Notes: generated by a model not told the origin, from the letters alone. A stretch of DNA of 64,000 bases from Candidatus Bathyarchaeia archaeon (GCA_041447175.1 CP166960.1:953507-1017506), one strand, 5' to 3'. Positions 17,465-27,565 are shown, counted from the stretch's first letter. Numbers and translations are program-made.

Positions 17465-19048
17465 TCAAAGTTTAAAGTAGGTCATGAGCTTCCCGAAAAT
17501 ACCCAAGATTGTTTTCAGGATTTTTCCAACTGTACCCAGACTGCTTGTCATGTCACACAGGTTTACAATGTCAAACTGGTTAATTGACCTAGTAAGCAGA
17601 GCTGATGGAATAAAGACAACAATGAAAAGTAATACACCCAGTATTAGCGTAATCCAGCTGGAAAAATGCATCAAAGAAATTGCAGCATAAGTTACTGATG
17701 CAGCAATAGCAGACGAAAACAGAATTTTTGCAGAAGAAAGCCAATCGACCGTAATCCCATAGTTTTTTTGAATAAAACGTAACCCAAGAAAGATTCCAGG
17801 CAGCGCAGACACAAGAGTCGTGACAATTAAACCAATGACGCCATAAGCCATAATCAAAAGGTAGCCCATAGGAAAACCAATAGACCCATTCAGTAAGGCT
17901 AGCTTTAAAACGTATTTTGTTTTGCCTTGACCATTCAGAAAACCACTCAAACTCAAGTTGCCCAGAGCAGTATATAAATACTGAATGGCAAGCAGTGCAA
18001 GAAAAAGCGGAGCTGTATTGTAAACAGTTCCGAAAAGCGTTTCTACGGCAGGTTGCGATAAACATATCACTATAGCGGTTACTGGCACAACCAATAGTGA
18101 AGCATATTTGACGGAAAATTGAAAAGCACTTTTTAGAGCGTCTATATCTTTTTCGGGGTCCAGTTTAGAGAATGCTGGGAAAAGCATACTTGTTATTGGA
18201 ATTGAAAAAAAGGTTATTAGAACAACGAAGTTCATGGCTACTCCGTAGTTGCCAATCATTGTGTTGTCGGTTGCGTAATGAATTGGCAGAAGAAAAGCAT
18301 AAAACTGTGGAAGAAGCCCGCTTATGACGGTTACGACAGACAATGGTAGGCAATATGTTAGCATAGCGGTTAAGTACGCTTTTATTTCAAGTTTATGTGA
18401 GTAAGGTTTAGGCAAACGTCTATAGATGGTCCAAATTAGGATCATACCAACTATGCTTGCGAATATTACTCCTGAAGTGAAGCCGATTGTGGCGCCTGCA
18501 GCTCCAAATCCTAAGGCAACTAAACCTATTATGAGTGCTGTTTTGAAGACACTTTGGACAATGAGCATTATGCTATTGAGTTCCATTTTTTCGTAACCAG
18601 TAAAGGTAGCTGTAGCGGTGACCACTATACTGTTAGCTAGAACCGCAAAAGAAACAATTTGGATAAGTGGCGCGATAGCTGGACGGCTGAACAGGTTTGT
18701 TGCCAAGAAATCTGCAAAAAAGAACGAGAAAAAGGTAAGTATTAAGCCCAAGACAAGTTGGAATAGTATACCCGACAAGTATATGCTTCGGATTTCGTCG
18801 GTTCTACCTTCCGCACGGAATTGAGCTGTGAATCGTATGATAGCGGAGTTCATGCCCAAGTTCCCGAACGTGACGAGAAGGTTAGGGACCGTTAATACGA
18901 CCAAGTATAGTCCGTATTGGTCAGGGTTTAGCATGCGAGCGATGAATATTGTCCCTACTGACGAGATCAGAGTTGAGATTACTAGTCCCCATAGGTAGTG
19001 AAAGCTACTCTTAGCTGAAACTTTCGCTATGGCCGCGGCCTTGCTCAT
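17465..19048 (-). CDS. Wzx-type polysaccharide flippase (MOP superfamily)
   Basis: A 527-aa protein with about 14 predicted membrane helices and short loops. It matches the Wzx/RfbX O-unit translocases that flip lipid-linked oligosaccharides across the membrane. The N terminus (SFHYLWGLVISTLISSVGTI, then FIARMLNPDQYGLY) is the classic start of the family. The motif GLGMNSAIIRFTAQF and the central charged loop after the sixth helix also fit. It is transcribed towards the rml genes with 187 bases between. A long AT-rich gap precedes it, so it probably begins its own transcript. The substrate is presumably the glycan built by the neighbouring transferases. Confidence 0.92.
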   Translation of the reverse strand: MSKAAAIAKVSAKSSFHYLWGLVISTLISSVGTIFIARMLNPDQYGLYLVVLTVPNLLVTFGNLGMNSAIIRFTAQFRAEGRTDEIRSIYLSGILFQLVLGLILTFFSFFFADFLATNLFSRPAIAPLIQIVSFAVLANSIVVTATATFTGYEKMELNSIMLIVQSVFKTALIIGLVALGFGAAGATIGFTSGVIFASIVGMILIWTIYRRLPKPYSHKLEIKAYLTAMLTYCLPLSVVTVISGLLPQFYAFLLPIHYATDNTMIGNYGVAMNFVVLITFFSIPITSMLFPAFSKLDPEKDIDALKSAFQFSVKYASLLVVPVTAIVICLSQPAVETLFGTVYNTAPLFLALLAIQYLYTALGNLSLSGFLNGQGKTKYVLKLALLNGSIGFPMGYLLIMAYGVIGLIVTTLVSALPGIFLGLRFIQKNYGITVDWLSSAKILFSSAIAASVTYAAISLMHFSSWITLILGVLLFIVVFIPSALLTRSINQFDIVNLCDMTSSLGTVGKILKTILGIFGKLMTYFKL

Positions 19049-19417
19049 ACAGTTGCCTCAATAATATTTTTATTTATGTGTCGTTAATGTCGGTGCATAA
19101 ACTTTTTTTGGTTATGAATAAGTTTTCCTTAAGCAATTGCGACTGTTGTTTCAACGTCAATTACTTGTTTTGTCAACTGTCTCCGCCATTAACATCTATG
19201 TATCCTCGTCTCTGTTGAACTGTTTACGTTAACGAAAATATTTAAGCTAAAATTTTAAATGCTAACGTTCAGATTCAGAATTTATAGTCTACGCTATCAA
19301 TAAATTAAATCACAAAAGCCATCTGCTTTCTAAATGTATATTGAATCAAAAATTAGAAAAAACGTTAAAAATCGCGTATTTGAGGTTGTGTGTTTGTTAA
19401 ATTTTTTTAAAAGCACC
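19049..19417. other. Intergenic AT-rich region
   Basis: Some 370 bases, very rich in A and T, separate the flippase from the small membrane gene upstream. I see several TATA-like stretches but no gene, palindrome or repeat that stands out. It likely contains the flippase promoter. Confidence 0.6.
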
Positions 19418-19621
19418 CTAAAAATTCACTATTCTTAGTGCAATGGTAGAAAAAAAAAGTACGCTCATCGCTAAAGCCGCACTTTTTAGCTGTTTTTTGT
19501 TTAAGGTGAGGTAGGTCTTAGTTAAATTGGGTGATGCAAGCTCAAAGGTAACGAGCAGTAAAATGGCCGCTATCGCAAACAAGAAAGTAACATCATCTAA
19601 AGCTAATTGTGGGACCTGCAT
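19418..19621 (-). CDS. Small two-helix membrane protein, unknown
   Basis: A 67-aa protein with hydrophobic helices at about residues 11-28 and 45-65, separated by a short polar loop (SPNLTKTYLTLNKKQ). I start it at ATG 19621 because an AAGGTG Shine-Dalgarno lies about six bases ahead; a GTG at 19630 would overlap the upstream gene by eight bases. The pairing with the membrane protein at 19623-20405 suggests translational coupling and a shared role. No known family was recognised. Confidence 0.65.
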   Translation of the reverse strand: MQVPQLALDDVTFLFAIAAILLLVTFELASPNLTKTYLTLNKKQLKSAALAMSVLFFSTIALRIVNF

Positions 19622-19622
19622 C

Positions 19623-20405
19623 TTATTCACCTTTTAATGTGTATTCTATTGTTGTTGTTTTAGCTTCGACGTTTTGGGTTTCTGTTTTTATAACTACGGG
19701 TTTGCCAGAAGCTTTTGCCAGGGCACACGCGATAGCACTGGATAGGAGACAACCTGTCTGCATATGAGTTCTAGGTTGATTGCTTGCTTGTTGACAGATT
19801 TCGTTTAATATGTTTCCAGTAAGGTCTACCGTAACAAGGTTATTTTCGGTTTTGATTACTACAGTTTCTGCAAGTTCTAAATCTTCCGTGAGAAGTTTCG
19901 GAAGCGTTTTTTGTAAGTTTTCTAGTGTTGTTCGGGCAAAAGTGATGCCGAGTTCCTGTTCAAATAGATGGGACAACGATAAACCGGAAGGTGTGAGTAA
20001 AACACCGTTTTCTTTTAAGAAGAATTTTCCGTTTGTCTCTTCCGATGTAGGTAGCAATGTTATTTGGGCATTTTTAGGTACGAATATGAGGCTCTGCTCG
20101 ACGGTTTGGAGATTTTTCGGTGGGAGATAGATGCCTTTTTCTGTAAGGTTTAGTTCAGTTAATATTCGTTCGACAGTGCTGTCGTCAGGGTTAGCTGAGG
20201 CGGCGAGCAAGGTTAGGGGCACTTGCGTGGTGGGTCTGAGGTAAAGGAGTATGGATCCCCAAGCGGCGAGTGTAACACCTAATATTGTTAGAAAACTCGA
20301 AATGTAAAACGAGGATATTATCACTAACAAGATGCCGGTTAACAAAATAAAAACCGTAGCGATTCGATATGGAGAACGCTTTTTTTTCTGGGACATACTC
20401 TTCAC
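19623..20405 (-). CDS. Membrane-anchored protein with soluble C-terminal domain, unknown
   Basis: A 260-aa protein. A basic start (KKKRSPYR) is followed by two adjacent hydrophobic helices (about 14-33 and 35-55), then a soluble domain of about 195 residues rich in Thr, Leu and Glu with alternating strands and helices (for example GVLLTPSGLSLSHLFEQELG and LVTVDLTGNILNEICQQ). The end KTTTIEYTLKGE overlaps the next small membrane gene. The topology predicts a hairpin anchor with a cytoplasmic domain. I do not recognise the family. It lies inside the glycan locus but may serve another purpose. Confidence 0.8.
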   Translation of the reverse strand: MKSMSQKKKRSPYRIATVFILLTGILLVIISSFYISSFLTILGVTLAAWGSILLYLRPTTQVPLTLLAASANPDDSTVERILTELNLTEKGIYLPPKNLQTVEQSLIFVPKNAQITLLPTSEETNGKFFLKENGVLLTPSGLSLSHLFEQELGITFARTTLENLQKTLPKLLTEDLELAETVVIKTENNLVTVDLTGNILNEICQQASNQPRTHMQTGCLLSSAIACALAKASGKPVVIKTETQNVEAKTTTIEYTLKGE

Positions 20406-20511
20406 TCAAACCAACATTTTCTTCTGTTATTTTAAACTGATTAGACCACTTAACGAATATATCTTTTTTAATATAAAGGGAAATACTTTTTCAGCAACGG
20501 ATTGCACTCTT

Positions 20512-21501
20512 TTATGTTTGTTTTTTCGTGAGGTAGAAAGCGGCGCAATCGCCTACACCAGACTTATTTAGTTTGTTTGCTTGTTTTTCAAATTGTTGTA
20601 TTTGCGCTTTCGTGAATATTGAGTTGGACGGGTTAATGCTGTAGGATCGATCAGATTGTAGGGCGATTCCTTTTTGGTATTGTATGCTGCCCCAAAACTG
20701 AAAACCTCGTGAGGTAAAAACTATTTTTTCAATATTGAAACCTGCTTTGTCAGCTAACACTTTCATACTTTTTGTTGAATGAATACATAAGTGACGTGGA
20801 CAATCTAGATTAACCCAGTTATCGCGGTAATGTTTCCATGCGTAACTTGAACAGACAGGCATGTTGATTAGGCATAAGCCATTTGTAGAAAGTAAAGTTT
20901 TAATTTTATGCAAAACCCCAAGTTGGGAAGGCATATGTTCGAAGGAATGTTCAAAAGTGATCAAATCATACTGTCCATTTAAAGCATCTATTGTTGATTT
21001 TAAGATGTGCACACCATTACTATAGGTTATGTCCGATTCGATAAACGCATCAACGCCGCGGAGGTCTTTAAAACCAGCAGCGGCCATTCGATAAAGTAAT
21101 TTGCCGTTACCACATCCTACGTCTAAGATACGGCTTTTTTTGGTTAATCTTGTGGACAGTGTACGTACTTGCAATAATCCGTCTATTCTTAGCCAGTATG
21201 CCTCACATAAGTTTGCCCAGCAAGAGAGGGACCCCACTATTTTACTGGCTCCCGTTAAGGCATAGACCATTTGCCTCTTTCGAATAAAACGGGATAACAA
21301 ACTCCCATAGTCGGCAGGTTTTGTGAAGCTATAATAATCGGAGCGGTAATATTTTGCTAAATTTTTAGGAATAGTAACTATCTGCAGGCAACCGCATTGT
21401 GGGCACTCAAGATAATCGAAACTGTCTTGGAAACCAAACAATTTCTCTTTGACAGGTATTACAGAATTGTTGTCAGCATTCCCACAAACGATACATCGCA
21501 T
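20512..21501 (-). CDS. SAM-dependent methyltransferase with N-terminal zinc ribbon
   Basis: A 329-aa class I methyltransferase. Two CxxC pairs at the N terminus (CIVCG at 3-7 and CPQCG at about 33-37) form a putative zinc site. The SAM-binding motif I is RILDVGCGNGKLL (about 129-141), followed by GVDAF and the post-motif YDLITFEHSFEHM. Such zinc-ribbon-plus-Methyltransf_23 proteins are frequent in surface polysaccharide clusters, where they may methylate a sugar or lipid-linked intermediate. It is on the same strand as the acetyltransferase and epimerase upstream. The exact substrate is unknown. Confidence 0.9.
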   Translation of the reverse strand: MRCIVCGNADNNSVIPVKEKLFGFQDSFDYLECPQCGCLQIVTIPKNLAKYYRSDYYSFTKPADYGSLLSRFIRKRQMVYALTGASKIVGSLSCWANLCEAYWLRIDGLLQVRTLSTRLTKKSRILDVGCGNGKLLYRMAAAGFKDLRGVDAFIESDITYSNGVHILKSTIDALNGQYDLITFEHSFEHMPSQLGVLHKIKTLLSTNGLCLINMPVCSSYAWKHYRDNWVNLDCPRHLCIHSTKSMKVLADKAGFNIEKIVFTSRGFQFWGSIQYQKGIALQSDRSYSINPSNSIFTKAQIQQFEKQANKLNKSGVGDCAAFYLTKKQT

Positions 21502-21565
21502 AACGCATACGTCCTATATGGAACTCATTGAGCAGAAAATGAATAAAAGAGTTTAGATTATGACA

Positions 21566-22081
21566 TCAGCACATTTTAAATTTGGGGTTAGTACAGCGAA
21601 TTCGAACAGGTTTTGCGGGTACACCAACTGACACAGTGTACGGTTCAACGTCTTTTGTAACTACGGCTCCAGCGCCAATCACGGCACCCTCTTTAATTTC
21701 CACCCCAGGAAGAACTACGACGTTTAAACCAAGCCATACATCGTTATGAATAATCACCCGCTTAGTTGTACTAGAATATCTCACTAAAGGAGAATTAACA
21801 TCATGACCCTGAGAAGCGATTTTTACACCTGAAGCAAGCATCACCCTATTCCCTATCGTTAAACCTCCACCCCCCCATATCAAGCTAAATGCACCTAAAG
21901 CCACGTCATCCCCGATTGTAACCTTCCCTGGTTCGTGGATAATAATCGGAAAATCAACGTAGAGGTTTTTTCCGCAAGATTTTAAGCTTCTTTGCAATTT
22001 ACTTTTCTTGGCAGCATAGGAACCGCCTTCAAACTGAGGGCTATTCAGTATCTTATCGGCGCAAGTCATGACAGCGTGCAT
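21566..22081 (-). CDS. Hexapeptide-repeat acyltransferase (WbbJ/maltose-acetyltransferase type)
   Basis: A 171-aa left-handed beta-helix enzyme, probably an O- or N-acetyltransferase for a sugar in the surface glycan. Imperfect hexapeptide turns run from about residue 50 to 160 (VTIGDDVALGAF, LTIGNRVMLASG, VIIHNDVWLGLN, AVIGAGAVVTKD). A protruding loop carries the catalytic histidine in ASQGHDVNS. The C-terminal SVGVPAKPVRI is diagnostic of the family. It lies between a methyltransferase and an epimerase gene on the same strand, with short gaps, consistent with one operon. Confidence 0.93.
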   Translation of the reverse strand: MHAVMTCADKILNSPQFEGGSYAAKKSKLQRSLKSCGKNLYVDFPIIIHEPGKVTIGDDVALGAFSLIWGGGGLTIGNRVMLASGVKIASQGHDVNSPLVRYSSTTKRVIIHNDVWLGLNVVVLPGVEIKEGAVIGAGAVVTKDVEPYTVSVGVPAKPVRIRCTNPKFKMC

Positions 22082-22118
22082 TATTCTCGTTTCTATCGCC
22101 TCGTAAAGAAAGTAAAAA

Positions 22119-23111
22119 TTATGGGAGATAGTCTTTTAGGTTTTCTTGGTAGAATTTGACGGTTTTTGTTATTCCCTGTTCTAATGAAGTTTGTGGGACC
22201 CAATTTAGAAACTTGGTTATCTTGTCATAATTTGTCACAAACCGCTTGACGTCCGTTCTATTTAAAGTAGGAGGAAACGGCACACACTTAAATTCTCCTT
22301 GCCCAGCAGTCTTTATTATCATTTTAGCAATGTCCAGCAGTGAAGTTTCTGTTCCTGAGCCAACAAAGAAAAGTTCGCCAACAGACTTGTCGTTTTCTGC
22401 AACAAGAAGTAGGGCGTTCACAACATCATCAACGTAAACATAGTCTCGGGTCTGCAATCCATCGCCGTACAAGGGGATACTATGGTTTGTAAGGGCATAG
22501 CCGACAAAAAGGTTCAGCGTTCCGTAATGAGGATACCTCATTTGGGCGTGGGGACCATACACGTTGCTTAGCTTTAAAACTGAAGTCTTAACATCATAAA
22601 CCTCATTATACATTAGACAGTACTTTTCAGCGAGCATTTTGTCAATGCCATAGCTGTTCTTTGGGTCAAGAGGATGCAGTTCATCAACAGGCAAATATTT
22701 TGGCTCACCAATGGTAACTCGGCTGCTTGTAAAAATCACCTTTGCCATGCTATTATTTAGACGGCAACCTTCCAGAACATTTAACGTCCCCGTACAGTTA
22801 ATGCTTAAATCCACATGGGGCGTGTCCATGGCGATTTTTTGGTCAACCTGCGCAGCTAAATGAAACACAAAATCTTTATCCGTCACGTGCTCTGCGACAA
22901 GCGTCTGGTCGCGCACATCACCGTTTACAACTTTAACTTTTTCCCTTATGTTCTTGATGTTATTTATGTTTCCACCATAGGGAACTAAAAGGTTGTCTAA
23001 TATGGTTACATCGGCACCTTTTGCTACTAAAACGTTTGCAAGGTTGCTGCCAATGAAACCAAATCCGCCGGTAATTAACACTTTAGAGTTTTCAAAACTT
23101 TTTTTCATCAT
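22119..23111 (-). CDS. NAD-dependent nucleotide-sugar epimerase/dehydratase
   Basis: A 330-aa extended SDR enzyme. It shows the Rossmann motif VLITGGFGFIGSNL, VVNGDVRD, HLAAQVDQ, the serine of FTSSRVTIGEP, the YGIDKMLAEKY catalytic tyrosine/lysine pair, LSNVYGPHAQMRYPH and GDGLQTRDYVYVDDVV. In the middle, where UDP-galactose epimerases read SSAAVYG, this protein has SSRVTIGEP, a modest departure near the active serine. It likely epimerises or dehydrates a UDP-sugar for the adjacent transferases. It is 37 bases ahead of the acetyltransferase gene and probably co-transcribed with it. Confidence 0.92.
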   Translation of the reverse strand: MMKKSFENSKVLITGGFGFIGSNLANVLVAKGADVTILDNLLVPYGGNINNIKNIREKVKVVNGDVRDQTLVAEHVTDKDFVFHLAAQVDQKIAMDTPHVDLSINCTGTLNVLEGCRLNNSMAKVIFTSSRVTIGEPKYLPVDELHPLDPKNSYGIDKMLAEKYCLMYNEVYDVKTSVLKLSNVYGPHAQMRYPHYGTLNLFVGYALTNHSIPLYGDGLQTRDYVYVDDVVNALLLVAENDKSVGELFFVGSGTETSLLDIAKMIIKTAGQGEFKCVPFPPTLNRTDVKRFVTNYDKITKFLNWVPQTSLEQGITKTVKFYQENLKDYLP

Positions 23112-23227
23112 TTCAATACCTCAAGCACTATGAAGTTATCACAGAATAGACAGTTATGTTCAGTTCACACCTTTCCCATGTATAAGCAAAGAGAATTTAT
23201 AAAACAACATGAAAAAATAATAGCTTA

Positions 23228-24283
23228 TCACATTCTTTTTGTTAACGCCTTAACATTAACAATCCAGATACCGCTATAAGGCAAAAAAAGACTTTTAAAG
23301 TCATCAGACACGCATTTAAAATTATGCCGATTCTGCAAGGTTCCACCAAGATTTTTCAAATTCCAAAAAACCGCCTTACCTAAAACGCCAACGTAGTCGC
23401 GGTCACCTGACAGCAAAAAGTTTAGACCCAGCCCAACTGCATCAAGCAAATAACCTGATACAGAAATAATCAAGGAAAAACCAAACTGGTTCTTAATTAA
23501 CATACGCAAACGGTTTTTGTAGAAGTGAAAAGCAATCGGTTTTTTCATCTTTTTCTTTTTAGCACTTGAAACAGAGGAAGTCGCACTGCCCATATGGTAA
23601 ATGATGCTTTCAGGAATATACACAATCTTGTAGCCCATCCTGTGAAGCCTCCAACAAAGATCAGTTTCGTCAAAATACGCAAAGAATGATGCATCATATC
23701 CACCAGCTTTAGCAAATAAGTCTTTCCTAAAAATCGCCATCCCATGAAACACTTCCTGCCGACAGTCAAATTGACCTGTATCTACTTGGCCACCGCCTCT
23801 GTTTAAACAATTACCGAATTTATCCATGAAACGGCCGGCACCACATGAAACATCAAACTTGTTTCTCTCAAAATAATTAAGATATTTTGAATCACAACAC
23901 CCAATAGAGGAGTCTGCCTCCAAAGCCATCACTAGAGGCGTTAGCCATTCAGAATCTACCTCCATATCGTTGTTTATGAATGCAAGATATTTCCCGTTAG
24001 CCACAGAGGCGCCAATGTTGTTTCCGATGGTAATACCTACATTCTCTTTAAGAGACATCACTGTAACAGATGGACAGTTTTGCTTCAGATAAGAAACACT
24101 TCCATCACAAGACCCGTTATCAACGACGATAACTTCCATGTCGGGATAGTTTGTCTTCAATAGCATAGGCAATGTTTTCTGCAGAAGCTTCATCCCGTTT
24201 AGGTTCAAAATAATTACTGAAACTTTTGGAAAATCACGAACAGCCGTATTTTCATTTTTGTTTTTGATCCATAACTCCCCCAA
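23228..24283 (-). CDS. GT2 glycosyltransferase (rhamnosyltransferase-like)
   Basis: A 351-aa inverting GT-A enzyme. VSVIILNLNGMKLLQKTLPM opens the nucleotide-binding fold. VIVVDNGSCDGSV and LAFINNDMEVD (the DxD metal site as NDD-type NNDME) follow, and DETDLCWRLHRMGYKIVYIP is the ED-type acceptor motif common to WbbL-like rhamnosyltransferases. A hydrophobic segment near residues 265-285 may tether it to the membrane. It is transcribed with the DUF2206-like membrane gene upstream, 35 bases away. It likely adds one sugar to the lipid-linked glycan; donor and linkage are unknown. Confidence 0.92.
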   Translation of the reverse strand: MGELWIKNKNENTAVRDFPKVSVIILNLNGMKLLQKTLPMLLKTNYPDMEVIVVDNGSCDGSVSYLKQNCPSVTVMSLKENVGITIGNNIGASVANGKYLAFINNDMEVDSEWLTPLVMALEADSSIGCCDSKYLNYFERNKFDVSCGAGRFMDKFGNCLNRGGGQVDTGQFDCRQEVFHGMAIFRKDLFAKAGGYDASFFAYFDETDLCWRLHRMGYKIVYIPESIIYHMGSATSSVSSAKKKKMKKPIAFHFYKNRLRMLIKNQFGFSLIISVSGYLLDAVGLGLNFLLSGDRDYVGVLGKAVFWNLKNLGGTLQNRHNFKCVSDDFKSLFLPYSGIWIVNVKALTKRM

Positions 24284-24318
24284 CTAATGTAGCTTTTAAA
24301 CGTTAGCACCAAGTGACT

Positions 24319-26499
24319 TTAGGTAGCTACAGCAGGCAATTTCGGTAAAGAAAGCCAAATTTGGCCATTTCCGTTTGAATATACCAAATTAGATTGGTCT
24401 AGAAAAGGCGTGATGTCAGAAGTATTATAAGTTTCACTAACGCCTCTCACCATCAAACCGTTATTGACGTTTAGCTGCCTAAGATAAATAAAATTGTTAG
24501 GCGACAAGGTTGTTTGATTATTAAGTTCTTGAGTTTGTGTGAACGCTATTAAACCATAGCTTGAAAGACTGTGAATCCTCGAAACCGTATCCGCATATAT
24601 CAAGGTCGTTTGATTTATCTGACCAGACAACCATACCGCACTAAAAATGTCTGGTCGGGTATTGTAAACAGTGTAAAAGCCCCTTTGCAAAGCTAAATCT
24701 TCGGAATTAAGCATCCTATTGTGATCAATCGAATAAGATTGAGGGGCAGCATTTGTAGCAAAATTGATGAAACCGGATTGTGAAAGGAAATACCCTATCA
24801 AAACCAAGGAAAGCAAGATAGTTACTACTTGACGATTCTTAGTGACCTTAGAAAAGTTGGTGCGCCTGACTTTTGCTAAAAGATATCGTCCTGTATCGAC
24901 GAGATTCTCACCACCCAATACAAAAAAGGGAGCAAGAAAGATCATGCTTATTGAATACAACCGGGTTAAATTAAGAGCAGGAGCTATGTTAGGAATAATA
25001 ACTGAGAATGCTAGAATAGCCACCCATACAAGTAAAAAGCTACGGTAAGTTTCATTAAAAGGAATTCTTCGAGGCCGTACTAGCATAACCAAAACTCCAA
25101 ACGCAATGAAGGCATGCACAATAAGGAAAAGAGCCCAGTTTATTCCACCTGCAACAGTCAAAATTGGCGTAGCGCTGATTGAGGTTCGGCTAGCAGGATT
25201 AAGAAGAGCTTCCGTAGAAAACCTTGAAAAAACTGAAGTGACAATTGAAGATAAAGTTGTTAAAGGTGCAACCGTTAGACTATACCATGAGAAAGTCATG
25301 ACAAAAAGCAATAAAACCATAGAACCATTAAGTACACGATCAAAAACACGCCTCATTCGCAATAATAAATAAAAAGATAGAAGGAACACCAAATAGATAT
25401 AGGTTACAGAATAATGCGAAACTACCATCCCCGCACCAAAGATTATCAAAAGTAGCCGTCTTTTTCCAAAAAACATCTTTGAGTCCAACAAAACGAAGCA
25501 TGATAAAACCAAAAACAAAAGTGCCACTATTTGCTTATCCAAACTTAAGAATTCAACACCGAAAAACGTCAATGGAGTTGAAATAAAAAAAAGCACTGCC
25601 AAAAGCGACTTGAATTTCTCCCAATGCTTACTTAAGGTCACATACATTGTTAAGGGAATAAGAGAAAAGAGGAACGGGTAGAAAATCTTGAAAAGTAATT
25701 CTCCTTGAATATTCATCAAAGCGGAATATATTGTTGGGAGTATAGTAACGCTCAACATGGAGTTATATCGCGCATAGTCAAGTTGACCGTAAATTGGTAT
25801 GAGCTGCCAATTGCTGTTGTTCGAAGTTAATCTAAAAATGTAGAACTCTATGTTGGAATCAAAACCCATTATATACTGTGAAGTAAACACTATTTGAAAT
25901 ACCAAAGCCAAAGAAACACCCAGAATAACCAGAGGATACAGGTTTGGGGGTATAAGTTTAGTAGAAGAACATACAACTGCAAAGACCGCTGCTATCCCCA
26001 CTATTGAAAATGTCAGCAGGAGGGCAGAAACAAATGGGACCGATACGTACAAAGCACCCGTTAAGCTTGCAATAATTAGCAAAATAAGAAGGACTAACAG
26101 AGGGTAAACTGTCTTTGAGTGGATGAAATCAGAGACGCAATTTGTAAAAGTTCCCGTTATTTCATTCCGGTAACAAATCAAAAAAAGGATTATTGTGGGA
26201 AGACTCAAAGAAACTTCTAATGGAACTACCGACAAAGGTCTCAAGAAACCAAGCACTAAACTTAAGCCATTAAGAATAAACCCAACAAACATTGTATAAG
26301 TTAAGCTCAACCCCACTGCAAACAAGAACGTTTCGATTGTTTGAAGCTCGTTGAGGTGAAGAAACTTAAGGAAGACGAAACCCGGAATGAAGGTCAAATA
26401 ACAAAATACAACAATTTGCCTAATAATTGGAATATCAAGGCTAACAGTGATGAACAGTAAAGATTGGATCACTACAAAGGAAATAACATCAGGTTTCAT
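24319..26499 (-). CDS. Large polytopic membrane protein, DUF2206/DUF1616-like
   Basis: A 726-aa membrane protein with about 14-16 helices and a C-terminal extracytoplasmic domain of about 120 residues with NxT/S sequons. The N-terminal segment (IRQIVVFCYLTFIPGFVFLK, then an ETFLFAVGLSLTYTM-like stretch) matches the opening of archaeal DUF1616/DUF2206 proteins. The long loop after helix 7 (around GFDSNIEFYIFRLTSNN) resembles the acidic first loop of GT-C glycosyltransferases. I infer a lipid-sugar-dependent glycosyltransferase or polymerase role. It precedes the GT2 gene on the same strand. Confidence 0.85.
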   Translation of the reverse strand: MKPDVISFVVIQSLLFITVSLDIPIIRQIVVFCYLTFIPGFVFLKFLHLNELQTIETFLFAVGLSLTYTMFVGFILNGLSLVLGFLRPLSVVPLEVSLSLPTIILFLICYRNEITGTFTNCVSDFIHSKTVYPLLVLLILLIIASLTGALYVSVPFVSALLLTFSIVGIAAVFAVVCSSTKLIPPNLYPLVILGVSLALVFQIVFTSQYIMGFDSNIEFYIFRLTSNNSNWQLIPIYGQLDYARYNSMLSVTILPTIYSALMNIQGELLFKIFYPFLFSLIPLTMYVTLSKHWEKFKSLLAVLFFISTPLTFFGVEFLSLDKQIVALLFLVLSCFVLLDSKMFFGKRRLLLIIFGAGMVVSHYSVTYIYLVFLLSFYLLLRMRRVFDRVLNGSMVLLLFVMTFSWYSLTVAPLTTLSSIVTSVFSRFSTEALLNPASRTSISATPILTVAGGINWALFLIVHAFIAFGVLVMLVRPRRIPFNETYRSFLLVWVAILAFSVIIPNIAPALNLTRLYSISMIFLAPFFVLGGENLVDTGRYLLAKVRRTNFSKVTKNRQVVTILLSLVLIGYFLSQSGFINFATNAAPQSYSIDHNRMLNSEDLALQRGFYTVYNTRPDIFSAVWLSGQINQTTLIYADTVSRIHSLSSYGLIAFTQTQELNNQTTLSPNNFIYLRQLNVNNGLMVRGVSETYNTSDITPFLDQSNLVYSNGNGQIWLSLPKLPAVAT

Positions 26500-26939
26500 G
26501 AGGGATCACTGTTGTACCGCAAATAATTATAGCTATCTAAATAGTGTTTGATAAAAAACTATCAGTTCAAAATACTCTTTTCGGCGACTACAATAACTTG
26601 GTCCAAAAAAGTTTAAAAAAAATTATTGGTTTATTGCGAAAAACGCAGGCAGTTTAGCTCAACTTTTAATTTTAAAGAAAGTGAAGCCAAGACAGCAGTC
26701 TCCCATCACTAAGTTTTCCCTTCATCGTTCATGCCTGCATATTCTGCATTCTCAATAGTTGTCTTGTCTCCAGCTTACAATACCAGAGCATCCGCAGCAA
26801 TCCACCCATACTTTATCTTATAGAGCCTGCCACATTCGGCATTACCTTGACAGGATTACGGTCGAAATAAAAAGGCAAGCTGAGATAGCAAAAAAATATC
26901 TCTAACCATAATTAATCCATGTTTTTGCAAGACTCGAAA
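26500..26939. other. Intergenic region without a supported gene
   Basis: There are 440 bases between the large membrane protein and a small gene upstream. Reading the minus strand gives short open fragments broken by stops, with no start or ribosome site and no recognisable motif. It may be decayed coding sequence. No repeat or palindrome was seen. Confidence 0.5.
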
Positions 26940-27260
26940 TTAGTCTCGAAGCGAAAGAGATTTACGCGATACATGACTAAAAAAACTCAGTACGGTAAAC
27001 CAAATTGAAGCGGCAAAACGTAAAAAATAGGCTCCTACATTTTTTGGTATTTTTCTGTCTCCTTTAATATCGACATTGTTCACTTCGTCTAAGTCAACTC
27101 TAAGGTTACCCTTTTCAAGAGTCGTTATGCGGTCACCTTGACAGCTATCCATGTCCAAAAGTTCCTCATCAGCATACAAATTGAGCGCGTCTTTTGACAC
27201 AGTTGAAGTTTTATTTGAAATTGACAATTTTTTGATCTCGACTGTTAACAATCGAACCAT
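26940..27260 (-). CDS. Small protein with C-terminal hydrophobic segment, unknown
   Basis: A 106-aa product with a mostly polar, acidic N-terminal 80 residues (for example NLYADEELLDMDSCQGD) and one hydrophobic stretch near residues 82-97 (FLRFAASIWFTVLSFF) before a basic end. A good GAGGTG Shine-Dalgarno lies seven bases ahead of the ATG at 27260, which is the main reason to accept it. It diverges from the glycosidase-like gene that starts at about 27566. No family was recognised; a tail-anchored membrane protein is possible. Confidence 0.55.
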   Translation of the reverse strand: MVRLLTVEIKKLSISNKTSTVSKDALNLYADEELLDMDSCQGDRITTLEKGNLRVDLDEVNNVDIKGDRKIPKNVGAYFLRFAASIWFTVLSFFSHVSRKSLSLRD

Positions 27261-27565
27261 CCAACATCACCTCAGCAGAATACAAGAGTCATTTATACAA
27301 CTAAAGTGCAGTAAATTCAAGTGAACAAGACATTTGTTGTAAATCCAGCATACGAGCTTTTGTTAATAACTTGCAACATCTGGTGAAGCAGACATACTTC
27401 CCCCCGTTCAGCGCACTCCCGAACCGCGTAAGAAATACAAACCAAAGTCAGCTCTGAAGTGGCAAGAAAAAGGTGTATTTGTGTAGCTCACCAATCCAAC
27501 AACATTTATTAAGTCGCAATATACAAGACCAAAACGTGTTCAAGATGATTTTCCAAGGTCACCAA